Notes under the pieces: model-generated
What the model was told of the DNA's origin: nothing
The model's input: the letters and a program-made list of their open reading frames with translations, nothing else
Databases searched by the model: none
NCBI RefSeq assembly: GCF_000474275.2
Contig: NZ_ATAE01000006.1
Span: 62,001 to 126,000 of the forward strand
Reading direction: 5' to 3'
DNA: 64,000 nucleotides
DNA from: Alkalihalophilus marmarensis DSM 21297
GTDB taxonomy: Bacteria; Bacillota; Bacilli; Bacillales; Bacillaceae_D
Program-made: the position numbers and the translations under genes
Part shown: piece by piece, positions 17,094-25,618 of the stretch
How positions within the stretch are numbered: position 1 is the first letter of the stretch
Layout of the letters: every line of letters starts with the position of its first letter

Positions 17094-17582
17094 ATGACAG
17101 GAAAAACACATGTAGCCGGAGGGCTTGCATTATGTATGGCAGCAGATACCTTTTTGCTGCCTCATAGCGGAACACCGCTTTATTATGTTGCGGGGATGGC
17201 TGGAGCGTTAATCCCTGATATATGCCATATCCACTCTAAAATTGGAAGGAGGCTTCCTCTTTTATCTAGAGCCATCTCATCTATATTCGGTCATCGGACG
17301 CTCACTCACAGTCTGCTTTTTTTAGGAATATGGGCGTTGATTTTTCATGTCTTTTTCGCAGAGTATACGATGATACGAGATGGATTGATTGTAGGTATGA
17401 TTAGTCATATTATTTTAGATGCAAGTACAGTGAGGGGAGTACGATTATTCTATCCACTAGACTTTCGAGTTCGTCTTCCGTTCTACATTCGAACCGGTGG
17501 AGCTTTCGAGAGAGTCTTATTCTTAGCTTTGTCTCTTTATATTGTCATTTATTCACTCGATACTCTTAAAGGATGGCTGTAG
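17094..17582 (+). CDS. YdjM/DUF457-type membrane-bound metal-dependent hydrolase
   Basis: The 162-residue membrane protein begins with TGKTHVAGG and has FGHRTLTHSLL (about residues 64-74) and GMISHIILD (about 102-110), the His/Asp pattern of the LexA-binding, inner-membrane-associated putative hydrolase family (YdjM; YfhP and YvsG in B. subtilis). About four hydrophobic segments. Metal-dependent lipid or phosphoester hydrolysis is suggested by family only. ATG 17094 has AAAGAGAG upstream. Single gene. Confidence 0.8.
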   Translation: MTGKTHVAGGLALCMAADTFLLPHSGTPLYYVAGMAGALIPDICHIHSKIGRRLPLLSRAISSIFGHRTLTHSLLFLGIWALIFHVFFAEYTMIRDGLIVGMISHIILDASTVRGVRLFYPLDFRVRLPFYIRTGGAFERVLFLALSLYIVIYSLDTLKGWL

Positions 17583-17672
17583 TTTTACTTTATCTTTAAC
17601 AATTCGTTCACTCTTCTTTCTGCGCTTTTGTGGTAAAGTAATTTTCATAGGTGAAAGAAGGGGGTCCTATGT

Positions 17673-18098
17673 TTGGCTAAAAAAATAGAAAATATATTAA
17701 TCGTTGCGTGGCTTACCTCATTTACTGCAATGCTTGGTTCCCTGTACTTTTCTGTGGTCCGTCAATTTGAGCCATGTTCGTTGTGCTGGTATCAACGTAT
17801 ATTGATGTACCCAATTGTGATTATTTTGCTTATTGGGATTATACGAAGAGATACAACAGCTGCTATTTATTCTTTCGTTTTTTCGATTATAGGGATTCTT
17901 GTTTCCTCTTATCATTACGCAAACCAAAAGCTCCCTTTCTTGCAGGATGCTGTCCCTTCCTGCGGGAGAGTCCCATGCAGCGGGCAGTATATTAATTGGT
18001 TCGGTTTTGTAACGATCCCGTTTTTAGCTTTAACAGCATTTACGATTATTGCTGTATGCAGCTTAATCATCATTCGTAATACTAAGGAGAGAGAGTAG
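17673..18098 (+). CDS. bdbC: DsbB-like thiol oxidase BdbC
   Basis: BdbC passes electrons from an extracytoplasmic thiol oxidase to quinone and thereby re-oxidises it. The 141-residue protein has four membrane segments, the first redox pair Cys35-Ser-Leu-Cys38 (EPCSLCWYQR, the DsbB hallmark) and a second pair Cys97 and Cys102 in the other external loop. TTG at 17673 is the start: the nearby ATG at 17669 runs into a stop after three codons, and AAGGGGG is 8 bases before the TTG. The thioredoxin-like gene follows after two bases, so they are co-translated and probably partners. Confidence 0.92.
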   Translation: MAKKIENILIVAWLTSFTAMLGSLYFSVVRQFEPCSLCWYQRILMYPIVIILLIGIIRRDTTAAIYSFVFSIIGILVSSYHYANQKLPFLQDAVPSCGRVPCSGQYINWFGFVTIPFLALTAFTIIAVCSLIIIRNTKERE

Positions 18099-18100
18099 AG

Positions 18101-18571
18101 ATGAAGAAGGTACTTGTTTTTGGTGGCATCGTAGTCCTATTATTTGGGTTATTAGCAGTTGTTAATTCTATGAAACAATCTCAGCTAGCAGAGGGAAATC
18201 CATTTGGAAAAGAACGGATTGCTCCAGCAACAGCCGAGTTAATAAACGATTCAAACTATCAAAATGTCATCTTGCCAGAAGAGCTTGAGGAGATCCTTGA
18301 AGATAATGGGGATGTAACGGTGTATTTTTATAGTTCTACTTGTCCTTATTGTAAGGAGGCCACACCAAGGCTTGTACCGATCAGTGAAGAATTGGGAGTA
18401 GACCTTGTTCAATATAACCTTACTGAATTTGAGGATGGTTATTCTGATTATCGAATTGAATCCACACCAACACTCATCCATTATGAGGATGGTGAAGAGG
18501 TTAACCGAATTGTAGGCAGCGCTCCAGATGATGAATATAGAGCGTTTTTTGAAGAACACGTAAATAATTAA
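18101..18571 (+). CDS. Membrane-anchored thioredoxin-family partner of BdbC
   Basis: The 156-residue protein has an N-terminal membrane anchor (about 4-22) and an external thioredoxin fold with Cys81-Pro-Tyr-Cys84 and cis-Pro123 in STPTL. The CPYC active site is that of glutaredoxin-like and some disulfide-isomerase proteins. Placed directly after bdbC, it likely serves as the oxidised partner. It lacks the long helical insert of B. subtilis BdbD, so it is a shorter thioredoxin-type replacement rather than a plain orthologue. ATG 18101 has GGAGAG immediately before it. Confidence 0.85.
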   Translation: MKKVLVFGGIVVLLFGLLAVVNSMKQSQLAEGNPFGKERIAPATAELINDSNYQNVILPEELEEILEDNGDVTVYFYSSTCPYCKEATPRLVPISEELGVDLVQYNLTEFEDGYSDYRIESTPTLIHYEDGEEVNRIVGSAPDDEYRAFFEEHVNN

Positions 18572-18576
18572 ACAAT

Positions 18577-18612
18577 AAAGCAATCAACGTTTTAATGTTG
18601 GTTGCTTTTTTT
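18577..18612 (+). terminator. Intrinsic terminator after the bdbC pair
   Basis: AAAGCAATCAAC pairs with GTTGGTTGCTTT around a T-rich loop, then a T-run. Confidence 0.9.
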
Positions 18613-18626
18613 ATATTTAGAAGCTA

Positions 18627-18656
18627 TTGACAACTTTAATCGTTTATCGATATAAT
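18627..18656 (+). promoter_or_regulatory. Sigma-A promoter for the threonine synthase gene
   Basis: TTGACA (18627-18632), 18 bases, TATAAT (18651-18656): both hexamers perfect, spacing one longer than optimal. Confidence 0.75.
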
Positions 18657-18705
18657 CTGATAAAACAAAGTTGTTTAGTAGGCTTTAATGAGAGGTGTGT
18701 GTTGA

Positions 18706-19914
18706 ATGCGTTTTAGCTATGTAAGTCATTTATACTGTCCGAAATGTTCTGCAACATATTCTGCAGATGAAAAAAATAATTTGTGTTCATGTGGTTCACC
18801 ATTACTAGTGAGTTATGATTACAACTCATTAAAAGAAAAGTGGAAAAAAGAAGATTTACTACATAGAGAGCCTAATTTATGGCGTTATCATGAATTGCTG
18901 CCAGTAAAAAAGAAAGAGAACATCGTTTCTTTAGGAGAAGGGATGACTCCATTACTTTCTATGGGTAAGCTCGGTGAAGAGTATGGAATTACAACATTAT
19001 TGATGAAAGATGAAGGGTTAATTCCTACCGGTTCGTTTAAAGCAAGAGGATCAGCAGTTGGTGTTTCTAAAGCAAAAGAACTTGGTGTAGAAGAGCTTGC
19101 TATGCCTACAAACGGTAATGCAGGAGCAGCGTGGTCTCTGTATGCTGCGCGTGCTGGGATTAAAAGTCATATCGTTATGCCAAAAGATGCCCCGATGATT
19201 ACGAGACAAGAGGTTCATGTGGCTGGCGCTGATTTGAAAGTGATTGACGGTTTAATTAGTGACGCAGGTAAATTAGTAGGGGAAGCTGTAAGTGAATATG
19301 GCTGGTTTGATGTATCAACATTAAAAGAGCCTTACCGGATTGAAGGTAAAAAAACAATGGGGCTTGAAATTGCAGAACAATTGAATTGGGAACTCCCTGA
19401 TGTGATTTTGTACCCAACTGGAGGAGGAGTCGGCTTAATTGGAATATACAAAGCACTTAAGGAATTAGCCGAAATTGGTTGGATTGAAAAAGAAAAGCTT
19501 CCTAGGCTTGTAGCTGTTCAGGCAGAGGGATGTGCACCAATTGTTAAAGCATTTGAAGCAGGAGGTAAAGATTCTGAATTTTGGAATGACTCTGTAACTG
19601 CAGCTTTTGGAATTAATGTGCCTAAAGCACTTGGTGACTTTCTAATTCTTGAAGCGATCTATGAGACAAAAGGTTGTGCAATTGCGGTGTCAGATGAACA
19701 TATTTTACAAGAGCAGCATCATATTGCCGAAAGAGAAGGAGCATTTATTTGTCCGGAAGGGGCTGCGACATTTGCGGCTGCAAAAAAATTACGTCAAGAT
19801 GGATGGATTAAAGAAAATGAAACCGTCATATGCTTAAACACAGGCATGGGAATCAAGTATCCCGAGACGGTTCCGATGAATGTGGCTGTCCGCTCAAAAA
19901 CAGAACGATTATAG
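18706..19914 (+). CDS. thrC: Threonine synthase, zinc-ribbon type
   Basis: It converts O-phospho-L-homoserine to threonine with PLP. The 402-residue fold-II PLP enzyme begins with a small metal-binding domain (Cys11, Cys14, Cys27, Cys29). Lys112 in TGSFKARG is the Schiff-base lysine, followed by TNGNAGAAWS, and PTGGGVGLIG binds the PLP phosphate. The hom and thrB genes are not here; the gene is followed by a dicarboxylate/amino-acid symporter after ten bases. It may be a second copy, or act on a related hydroxy-amino acid; threonine synthase is the closest match. Start ATG 18706 follows GAGAGGTG. Confidence 0.85.
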   Translation: MRFSYVSHLYCPKCSATYSADEKNNLCSCGSPLLVSYDYNSLKEKWKKEDLLHREPNLWRYHELLPVKKKENIVSLGEGMTPLLSMGKLGEEYGITTLLMKDEGLIPTGSFKARGSAVGVSKAKELGVEELAMPTNGNAGAAWSLYAARAGIKSHIVMPKDAPMITRQEVHVAGADLKVIDGLISDAGKLVGEAVSEYGWFDVSTLKEPYRIEGKKTMGLEIAEQLNWELPDVILYPTGGGVGLIGIYKALKELAEIGWIEKEKLPRLVAVQAEGCAPIVKAFEAGGKDSEFWNDSVTAAFGINVPKALGDFLILEAIYETKGCAIAVSDEHILQEQHHIAEREGAFICPEGAATFAAAKKLRQDGWIKENETVICLNTGMGIKYPETVPMNVAVRSKTERL

Positions 19915-19924
19915 GGGGATGAAG

Positions 19925-21148
19925 ATGAAAAAGCCATCATTGTTAACTCAAATTTTATTGGCATTTGTTCTGGCCACCATCGTCGGGTCAATCTTTGGTT
20001 CTTCTGCAGAAGTTGTCAGTCCCTTAGGTACCTTTTTCTTACGACTAATTCAATTTGTGATTGCACCGCTCATTTTAGCGACCCTTGTCACAGGAATTGC
20101 AAGTCTTGGAAGCGGTAAGAAATTAGCTAGGCTTGGTGCAAAAACCGTCGGTTTCTTCTTAACCACCACTTTACTTGCTGTATCGCTAGGTCTTGCGATT
20201 GGATTTTTATTCTCTCCTGGTGAAGGGTTAAATATTGAACCGCCAGCTGCAGGTGCAGTTGAGGTAAATGAAACAGAAGGATTTGTTACAACACTTCTAA
20301 ATATCATTCCTACCAATCCATTTGCAGCCCTTGCTGAACAAAATATTTTACAAATCATCTTCTTTGCAGCTGCTCTTGGTATAGGGATAACGGTAGTAGG
20401 AGAGAAGGCCATTCCTGTCAGACGATTTTTTGAAGGGTTTGCTGATGTGTTACTGCGTATCACAGGGGCTATTATGAAGCTTGCCCCAATTGGTGTATTC
20501 GGGATCATGGCTCCTATTGTCGGGAATTACGGGCTAGAAATTTTACTACCTTTAGGTAAAGTAATACTTGCTGTTGCTGTAGCATGTATCTTACATGTCG
20601 TAATTGTTTATGGTTTAGCAGTTAAGACTTTAGGTAAAGTCAGTCCACTGCATTTCTTTAAAGGTATGGCACCTGCAGCTCTTGTTGGTTTTACCACTTC
20701 AAGTAGTGCAGCAACGCTGCCTGTTACGTTGAAAAATGCACAAGAGAGAGTCGGTGTATCAAAAGAAACGAGCAGTTTTGTTTTACCGCTCGGGGCAACG
20801 ATTAACATGGACGGAGGAGCTATTTATCAAGGGATCGCGGTGTTGTTTATTGCTCAATTTTATGGGATTGAGCTGACAATGCTCCAGATCTTTACTGTTA
20901 TGCTGACGGCTACTCTAGCATCTATCGGTGCGGCAGGGGTGCCAGGTGCGGGTTTGATTATGCTTGCGATGGTTTTAAGCTCTGCTGGACTTCCGATTGA
21001 AGGCATTGCCTTAGTAGCAGCGATTGATCGTATTCTAGATATGTTTAGAACAGGAACTAATATCTTAGGTGATGCAGCAGCTTCGGTTGTCATTGATCGT
21101 TCTGAGAATAAGAACAAACCTATTGAAGCAAATGAGCTTGCTTCATAG
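19925..21148 (+). CDS. DAACS-family sodium/proton:dicarboxylate or amino-acid symporter (GltT-like)
   Basis: The 407-residue transporter of the SLC1/DAACS family has about eight membrane helices and two re-entrant loops. Signatures are TSSSAATLPVT in the first hairpin, NMDGGAIYQG and AGVPGAG in the second half, and the substrate-binding DRILDMFRTGTNILGD near the end. Relatives carry glutamate, aspartate, C4-dicarboxylates or serine/threonine; the substrate here is open. ATG 19925 is preferred, six bases after AGGGGG; the in-frame ATG 19919 overlaps that site. Co-transcribed with the threonine synthase gene. Confidence 0.88.
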   Translation: MKKPSLLTQILLAFVLATIVGSIFGSSAEVVSPLGTFFLRLIQFVIAPLILATLVTGIASLGSGKKLARLGAKTVGFFLTTTLLAVSLGLAIGFLFSPGEGLNIEPPAAGAVEVNETEGFVTTLLNIIPTNPFAALAEQNILQIIFFAAALGIGITVVGEKAIPVRRFFEGFADVLLRITGAIMKLAPIGVFGIMAPIVGNYGLEILLPLGKVILAVAVACILHVVIVYGLAVKTLGKVSPLHFFKGMAPAALVGFTTSSSAATLPVTLKNAQERVGVSKETSSFVLPLGATINMDGGAIYQGIAVLFIAQFYGIELTMLQIFTVMLTATLASIGAAGVPGAGLIMLAMVLSSAGLPIEGIALVAAIDRILDMFRTGTNILGDAAASVVIDRSENKNKPIEANELAS

Positions 21149-21152
21149 AAGA

Positions 21153-21192
21153 AACACCCTGTGCCGTCTTAGGTACAGGGTGTTATTATTTT
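21153..21192 (+). terminator. Intrinsic terminator after the symporter gene
   Basis: AACACCCTGT / ACAGGGTGTT, perfect ten-base stem, 12-base loop, then a T-rich tail. Confidence 0.88.
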
Positions 21193-21228
21193 AGGGCTAT
21201 GGTATTTACCTGTATAGTAGAGTCCTTC

Positions 21229-22014
21229 TTAAATATTGACTGTAGTTTTTACCCTTTTTGACAACCATACTGCCGTTTCATTGAATAGTCTATTTTCAAA
21301 AGCATGGCTTGAAAAGGTATGATCTCCTTTTTCTATGAAAATACGATTTGCATCTTTAGCGGCAGTAACAAAATCATGAGCATTGGATTTTGGAACTTCT
21401 TGGTCTTCATCACCGTGAATGATAAGTACAGAGCCATTAAAAGTTGAAATAGAAGTGAGAGGATCATGACGCTTTAAGTCTTCAAAGAAAGATTTACTTA
21501 GTTCAAAGCCTTGGTAATCATAGACACCATTCTTCTTAGCAGACATAACCGCATCCTCCGTAGTAATGGATACAATATCATCATATGGTCGAGCAACAGG
21601 TGCCCAAAGCACAACTTGATTAAGTTGAGGGATTGTAGGTGAGGTTAATGCTGTAACTGCTCCCCCTAAACTATGACCTACAAGAGATATACGATTAGGA
21701 TCTACACCCTCTAGTTCCATAGTATATGAAATCACTGATTTAAGCTCGTCTACTTTCTTTGTTACACTAATATCTCTATAATGGCCATCACTTTCACCAC
21801 AGCCGCTAAAATCAAATCTTACACAAATATAGCCTAAAGAACTGAAGTAGCGTGAAGCTTTCACAAACATTCTGTGTTCACCAATTTTATTGCCCACAAA
21901 CCCATGAATAAAAATGAGGGCAGGTGCTTCTTTCTCAATCGATTGTTCAGGTGTATGTATTGCGGCCGATAAATTATACTCACCTGAAGGAATGGTAATA
22001 TGTTTGCTTGCCAT
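21229..22014 (-). CDS. Alpha/beta hydrolase (serine esterase / acyl-peptidase-like)
   Basis: The cytoplasmic hydrolase of about 261 residues contains the nucleophile elbow GHSLGG, the oxyanion strand IFIHGFVGNK, FDFSGCGESDG, and a C-terminal acid and base: IHGDEDQEVP and GDHTFSSHAF. This arrangement fits the dienelactone hydrolase/BAAT-like esterase group. Substrate is unknown. The start is ATG at 22014, with AAAGGAG ten bases upstream; a GTG at 22023 overlaps that site. Single gene, convergent with the symporter gene. Confidence 0.85.
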   Translation of the reverse strand: MASKHITIPSGEYNLSAAIHTPEQSIEKEAPALIFIHGFVGNKIGEHRMFVKASRYFSSLGYICVRFDFSGCGESDGHYRDISVTKKVDELKSVISYTMELEGVDPNRISLVGHSLGGAVTALTSPTIPQLNQVVLWAPVARPYDDIVSITTEDAVMSAKKNGVYDYQGFELSKSFFEDLKRHDPLTSISTFNGSVLIIHGDEDQEVPKSNAHDFVTAAKDANRIFIEKGDHTFSSHAFENRLFNETAVWLSKRVKTTVNI

Positions 22015-22550
22015 CCGTCTCACGCTCCTTTGTGTTATTTAGTTTATTATAAAGAGTACAACCCAAAATAACAATAAAAATTCTAATTGTTCCGGGTGGT
22101 TTTGTCGGAATAGAGAATAATTACTGTAAAAAGCTTTGCTGATAAGGCTACCGAGGCTTGCGCCATTTTATTGGTGCAAGTCTCTTTTATATTAAGAATA
22201 AAAATAGTCTTTATCTAAATTTAGGTAGATTTAGAATGTAAGAGATATAAGGGAATACAAGGAATGTTTTTGAATTCTTAAAAGAACATCCTAAAGTATC
22301 TACAATCTATACTCCTTGCCTCCTAAACCATAAAGGACATAATTTACATTCAAAGCAGGCTAAGAGATTTTGGCGGCTTTCCTTTCCGGAAGGCTATTTT
22401 TAATTTGATTATTTACCTAGTTATTATTGATCGAACATGTATAAAAAAGAAAACATTGGTAAAAATGGTGGGTAGCAAACTTAGGGACATCTTGTTTTTT
22501 GAGGCTTCCTTAAGAGGACTATGAAAATGATGAGATGGAGGTCGGATGGG
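22015..22550. other. Long AT-rich intergenic region before dacF with an orphan terminator hairpin
   Basis: Apart from the hydrolase promoter side and the sigma-F site, no gene is evident. At 22153-22184 GAGGCTTGCGCCA pairs with TGGTGCAAGTCTC (two G-U) and a T-run follows, a good + strand terminator with no gene before it. An unannotated small RNA from about 22030 could end there. The rest has no clear content. Confidence 0.5.
22439..22467 (+). promoter_or_regulatory. Sigma-F type promoter for dacF
   Basis: GTATA (22439-22443), 14 bases, GGTAAAAATG (22458-22467), matching GYWTA and GGNNANANTR. B. subtilis dacF is a known sigma-F gene. Confidence 0.72.
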
Positions 22551-23711
22551 ATGCGGAAAGTCTTATCTACACTATTAGCTATCATACTTGTATGTATGGT
22601 GGCAGCACCAATGGGATATGCAGCTGAAAAGCAGGCTAATTTAGCAGAAAATGCTTCATCAGCTATTGTGATCGAGCGCGATACAGGAGAAGTGTTATTC
22701 GAGAAAAACAGCCACGATCAACTTCCCCCTGCTAGTATGACGAAAATTATGACTATGCTTTTAATTATGGAAGCAATTGATGAAGGTTCTCTTTCCTACG
22801 ATGATAAAATTCGCACGAGTGAAAACGCGGCATCAATGGGTGGTTCTCAAGTGTTTTTAGAGCCAGGTGAAGAAATGACGGTTACTGATATGTTAAAAGC
22901 GATTGCTGTTGCCTCAGGAAATGATGCATCAGTAGCAATGGCTGAACACCTTGGCGGTACGGAAGAGGAATTTGTCTCAATGATGAATGAAAAAGCAAAA
23001 GAGTTGGGGCTCGAAAACACGAATTTTATGAACTCTAACGGATTACCTGCAGAAAATCATTACACTACAGCGTATGATCTAGCGATGATCTCAAAAGAGC
23101 TGCTTAAGTATGAAGATATTACAAAATTTACAGGTATATATGAAGATTACTTAAGACAGGATTCAGAAAATAAGTTTTGGCTTGTGAATACGAACAAGCT
23201 TGTAAAGTTTTATCCTGGAGTTGACGGTCTTAAAACAGGTTTTACAAGAGAAGCAATGTATTGCTTAACAGCAACAGCACAAAAGAACGATATGCGTGTC
23301 ATTTCTGTGATTATGGGAGCACCTACTCCGAAAGAAAGAAACGCTCAAATTACAGAGATGCTTGATTATTCTTTTAGTCAATTTAAAACGCATAAACTGT
23401 ATGAGAGAGACCATGTTTTAGCTGAAGTGAAGGTTAGTAAAGGGGATAAAAATCAAATTCCTGTACAAACCTCAGAATCTGTATCGATTTTAACCAAAAA
23501 AGGTGAATCGATTGATGACGTGACAGAGCGTATGGAAATCGATCAGCAATTGCATGCTCCACTTGCTAAAGGAGATCCAGTTGGAACATTATATATCGAA
23601 AGAGCTGGAGAGGTTCTAAGTGAAACGCCGCTTGTTGCCGGTGATGATGTAATGGATGCTTCTTGGTGGAAGTTATTTAAAAACGTATTATCAAAATTTA
23701 GTGGCAAATAA
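22551..23711 (+). CDS. dacF: Forespore D-alanyl-D-alanine carboxypeptidase DacF
   Basis: DacF trims peptidoglycan stem peptides in the forespore and tunes cortex cross-linking. The 386-residue protein has a signal peptide (about 1-24, ending GYA-AEK) and the penicillin-binding motifs Ser62-x-x-Lys65 (ASMTK), Ser122-Gly-Asn124 and Lys228-Thr-Gly230, then a C-terminal beta domain and an amphipathic end. ATG 22551 follows GGAGG by nine bases; a 30-base upstream ATG is less suitable because its site is too close. It sits before spoIIAA as in B. subtilis and has a sigma-F-like promoter. Confidence 0.94.
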   Translation: MRKVLSTLLAIILVCMVAAPMGYAAEKQANLAENASSAIVIERDTGEVLFEKNSHDQLPPASMTKIMTMLLIMEAIDEGSLSYDDKIRTSENAASMGGSQVFLEPGEEMTVTDMLKAIAVASGNDASVAMAEHLGGTEEEFVSMMNEKAKELGLENTNFMNSNGLPAENHYTTAYDLAMISKELLKYEDITKFTGIYEDYLRQDSENKFWLVNTNKLVKFYPGVDGLKTGFTREAMYCLTATAQKNDMRVISVIMGAPTPKERNAQITEMLDYSFSQFKTHKLYERDHVLAEVKVSKGDKNQIPVQTSESVSILTKKGESIDDVTERMEIDQQLHAPLAKGDPVGTLYIERAGEVLSETPLVAGDDVMDASWWKLFKNVLSKFSGK

Positions 23712-23893
23712 ATCACATAGTAGAAATTAATCGTATGGTGGAACTAGATCGTCTTATTAGGCGAATGAAGACTACTTTTTACGAATGTAAACTAGTTTTG
23801 TCATATGGCAGGTATAGGAGTGGAAAAAGGCGAAATTCTCTCTAGCAAAACAAACAGGGGGTCCTGTATGTGAGACTTAGAGGGAGTGATCGA

Positions 23894-24244
23894 ATGAGTT
23901 TAGTGATGGATTTAGAGCGAAAAGGAAGTGTGCTGCTCGTTAGACTTGAAGGCGAGCTTGATCATCACACTGCTGAAAAATTACGTAAACAAGTAGAAGG
24001 TCACCTAACCGATGCGAGTGTCAAGCATATTGTTCTTAATCTTGAACAGCTGTCTTTTATGGATAGTTCAGGACTAGGAGTGATACTTGGACGCTACAAA
24101 CAAGTAAAAGCAAATGGAGGAGAGATGGTTGTTTGCGCCATTTCACCAGCAGTTAAACGTTTGTTTGAGATGTCAGGATTGTTCAAGATCATCCGTCTTG
24201 AGGAAAATGAACAATTTGCATTAAAGACATTGGGGGTGGCCTAA
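23894..24244 (+). CDS. spoIIAA: Anti-sigma F factor antagonist SpoIIAA
   Basis: In the forespore, unphosphorylated SpoIIAA binds SpoIIAB and frees sigma-F; SpoIIAB phosphorylates it and SpoIIE dephosphorylates it. The 116-residue STAS-domain protein has ELDHHTAE at 21-28 and the phosphorylated Ser58 in [15 protein letters not shown]. It aligns with B. subtilis SpoIIAA from MSL onward. ATG 23894 has GAGGGAG eight bases before; GTG 23870 lies before that site and is rejected. First gene of the spoIIAA-spoIIAB-sigF operon. A sigma-H promoter, expected upstream, was not clear. Confidence 0.96.
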   Translation: MSLVMDLERKGSVLLVRLEGELDHHTAEKLRKQVEGHLTDASVKHIVLNLEQLSFMDSSGLGVILGRYKQVKANGGEMVVCAISPAVKRLFEMSGLFKIIRLEENEQFALKTLGVA

Positions 24245-24245
24245 T

Positions 24246-24686
24246 ATGCGTAATCAAATGGATTTAACCTTTTCTGCCTTAAGCGAAAATGAATCATTCG
24301 CACGTGTAACCGTTGGCGCTTTTATTGCTCAGCTTGACCCTACGATGGATGAGATGACAGAAATTAAAACAGTTGTTTCAGAAGCAGTTACGAACTCCAT
24401 CATTCACGGGTACCATAATAAACCAGAAGGTATGGTCTATATTCATGTCACTCTTGATAACGGAGTCATTGAATTAACGATTCGAGATGAAGGTATGGGA
24501 ATTGAAGATATCGAAGAGGCCAGGCAGCCTCTTTATACAACGAAGCCTGAGCTTGAGCGTTCTGGTATGGGCTTTACGATTATGGAGAACTTTATGGATG
24601 AAATTAAGGTCATCTCTGAGCCGATGATTGGTACGACGGTTTATTTGAAAAAGCATTTAACTAATAGCAAAGCGATTTGCAATTAA
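24246..24686 (+). CDS. spoIIAB: Anti-sigma F factor SpoIIAB
   Basis: SpoIIAB binds and holds sigma-F until displaced by SpoIIAA, and is the kinase of SpoIIAA. The 146-residue GHKL ATPase has the N box [11 protein letters not shown] (about 46-56), the G1 box RDEGMGIED, and the [12 protein letters not shown] lid motif. ATG 24246 lies one base after the spoIIAA stop with GGGGG just before, indicating translational coupling. Nearly identical in length to the B. subtilis protein. Confidence 0.96.
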   Translation: MRNQMDLTFSALSENESFARVTVGAFIAQLDPTMDEMTEIKTVVSEAVTNSIIHGYHNKPEGMVYIHVTLDNGVIELTIRDEGMGIEDIEEARQPLYTTKPELERSGMGFTIMENFMDEIKVISEPMIGTTVYLKKHLTNSKAICN

Positions 24687-24698
24687 GGAGTTTTGCCT

Positions 24699-25469
24699 AT
24701 GGATGTCGAGGTAAAACAAGTAAAGAAGAAAAAGGAAGCTCACTTTTCTGATAAAGAGGTCAAGGAGCTCATTGCCCGAAGTCAGGAAGGTGACCAACAA
24801 GCGCGTGATCTGATTGTAAACCGCAACACAAGACTCGTGTGGTCTGTTGTGCAAAGGTTTATGAACCGTGGGTATGAAGCAGATGATTTATTTCAGATCG
24901 GATGTATCGGTTTAATTAAATCCGTTGATAAATTTGACCTTTCCTATGATGTGAAATTCTCAACGTATGCTGTTCCGATGATCATTGGAGAAATTCAACG
25001 CTTTTTACGAGATGATGGGACAGTGAAAGTAAGCAGATCTATTAAAGAATTAGGAAATAAGATCCGCAAAATGAAAGATGAATTAACTAAGTCTCTAGGA
25101 CGTGTGCCCACTGTTAATGAAATTGCTGAACAGCTTGAGATAACTCCTGAAGAAGTGGTATTCGCTGGTGAGGCAAGCAGATCGTTAACGTCTATACATG
25201 AAACAGTTTATGAGAATGATGGAGATCCGATCACTTTGCTTGACCAGATTGCCGATCAAACAGAAACAAAATGGTTTGATAAAATTGCTTTAAAAGAAGC
25301 CATCCGTGACCTCGATGAGCGAGAGCGGCTGATTGTCTTCTTAAGGTATTATAAAGATCAAACGCAATCAGAAGTGGCGACAAGACTTGGCATTTCCCAA
25401 GTCCAAGTTTCTCGATTAGAGAAAAAGATCCTTGAACAAATGAAAGAAGTCATGGGGGAGCAAATATAG
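24699..25469 (+). CDS. sigF: Forespore sigma factor F
   Basis: Sigma-F is the first forespore-specific sigma factor and directs dacF and other early forespore genes. The 256-residue protein has region 2 (RLVWSVVQRFMNRGYEADDLFQIGCIGLIKSVDKFD), region 3 (GRVPTVNEIAEQLEI) and a region 4 helix-turn-helix (QSEVATRLGISQVQVSRLEKKIL). These stretches occupy about 47-84, 137-151 and 221-245. ATG 24699 is chosen, eight bases after AAGGAG; a TTG at 24693 is too close. Last gene of the operon, closed by an intrinsic terminator. Confidence 0.96.
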   Translation: MDVEVKQVKKKKEAHFSDKEVKELIARSQEGDQQARDLIVNRNTRLVWSVVQRFMNRGYEADDLFQIGCIGLIKSVDKFDLSYDVKFSTYAVPMIIGEIQRFLRDDGTVKVSRSIKELGNKIRKMKDELTKSLGRVPTVNEIAEQLEITPEEVVFAGEASRSLTSIHETVYENDGDPITLLDQIADQTETKWFDKIALKEAIRDLDERERLIVFLRYYKDQTQSEVATRLGISQVQVSRLEKKILEQMKEVMGEQI

Positions 25470-25476
25470 ACGTGAG

Positions 25477-25503
25477 AAAGCAGCCTATTGGGCTGCTTTT
25501 TTG
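25477..25503 (+). terminator. Intrinsic terminator after sigF
   Basis: AAAGCAGCC / GGGCTGCTTT stem with TATT loop, then T-run. Confidence 0.93.
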
Positions 25504-25553
25504 GTGTGTGATAAGAAACTAGATGCTAGGAAGTGTAGCCCCCCTTTGTACCT

Positions 25554-25584
25554 TGCATGTTTTCTTCCGATCTTTCTCATACTA
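25554..25584 (+). promoter_or_regulatory. Sigma-G type promoter for the spoVA operon
   Basis: TGCATG (25554-25559; gHATR satisfied), 18 bases, CATACTA (25578-25584; CATNNTA satisfied). It lies 34 bases before the spoVAA ATG. B. subtilis spoVA is a sigma-G operon. Confidence 0.72.
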
Positions 25585-25618
25585 AGTGATAACTCATATG
25601 ATTAAGGGTGGTGAAAAA

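Noticed and set aside
18251-18583. 110-codon ORF on the - strand
   Set aside because: Antisense to the thioredoxin-like gene and to its terminator.
20050-20508. 152-codon ORF on the - strand
   Set aside because: Fully antisense to the symporter gene, Ala/Pro/Ser-rich shadow translation, no ribosome site.
23712-23893. Sigma-H promoter expected before spoIIAA
   Set aside because: GGAACT and GGCGAAT near 23740-23766 are similar to the consensus, but spacing is off by two. Not listed as a feature.
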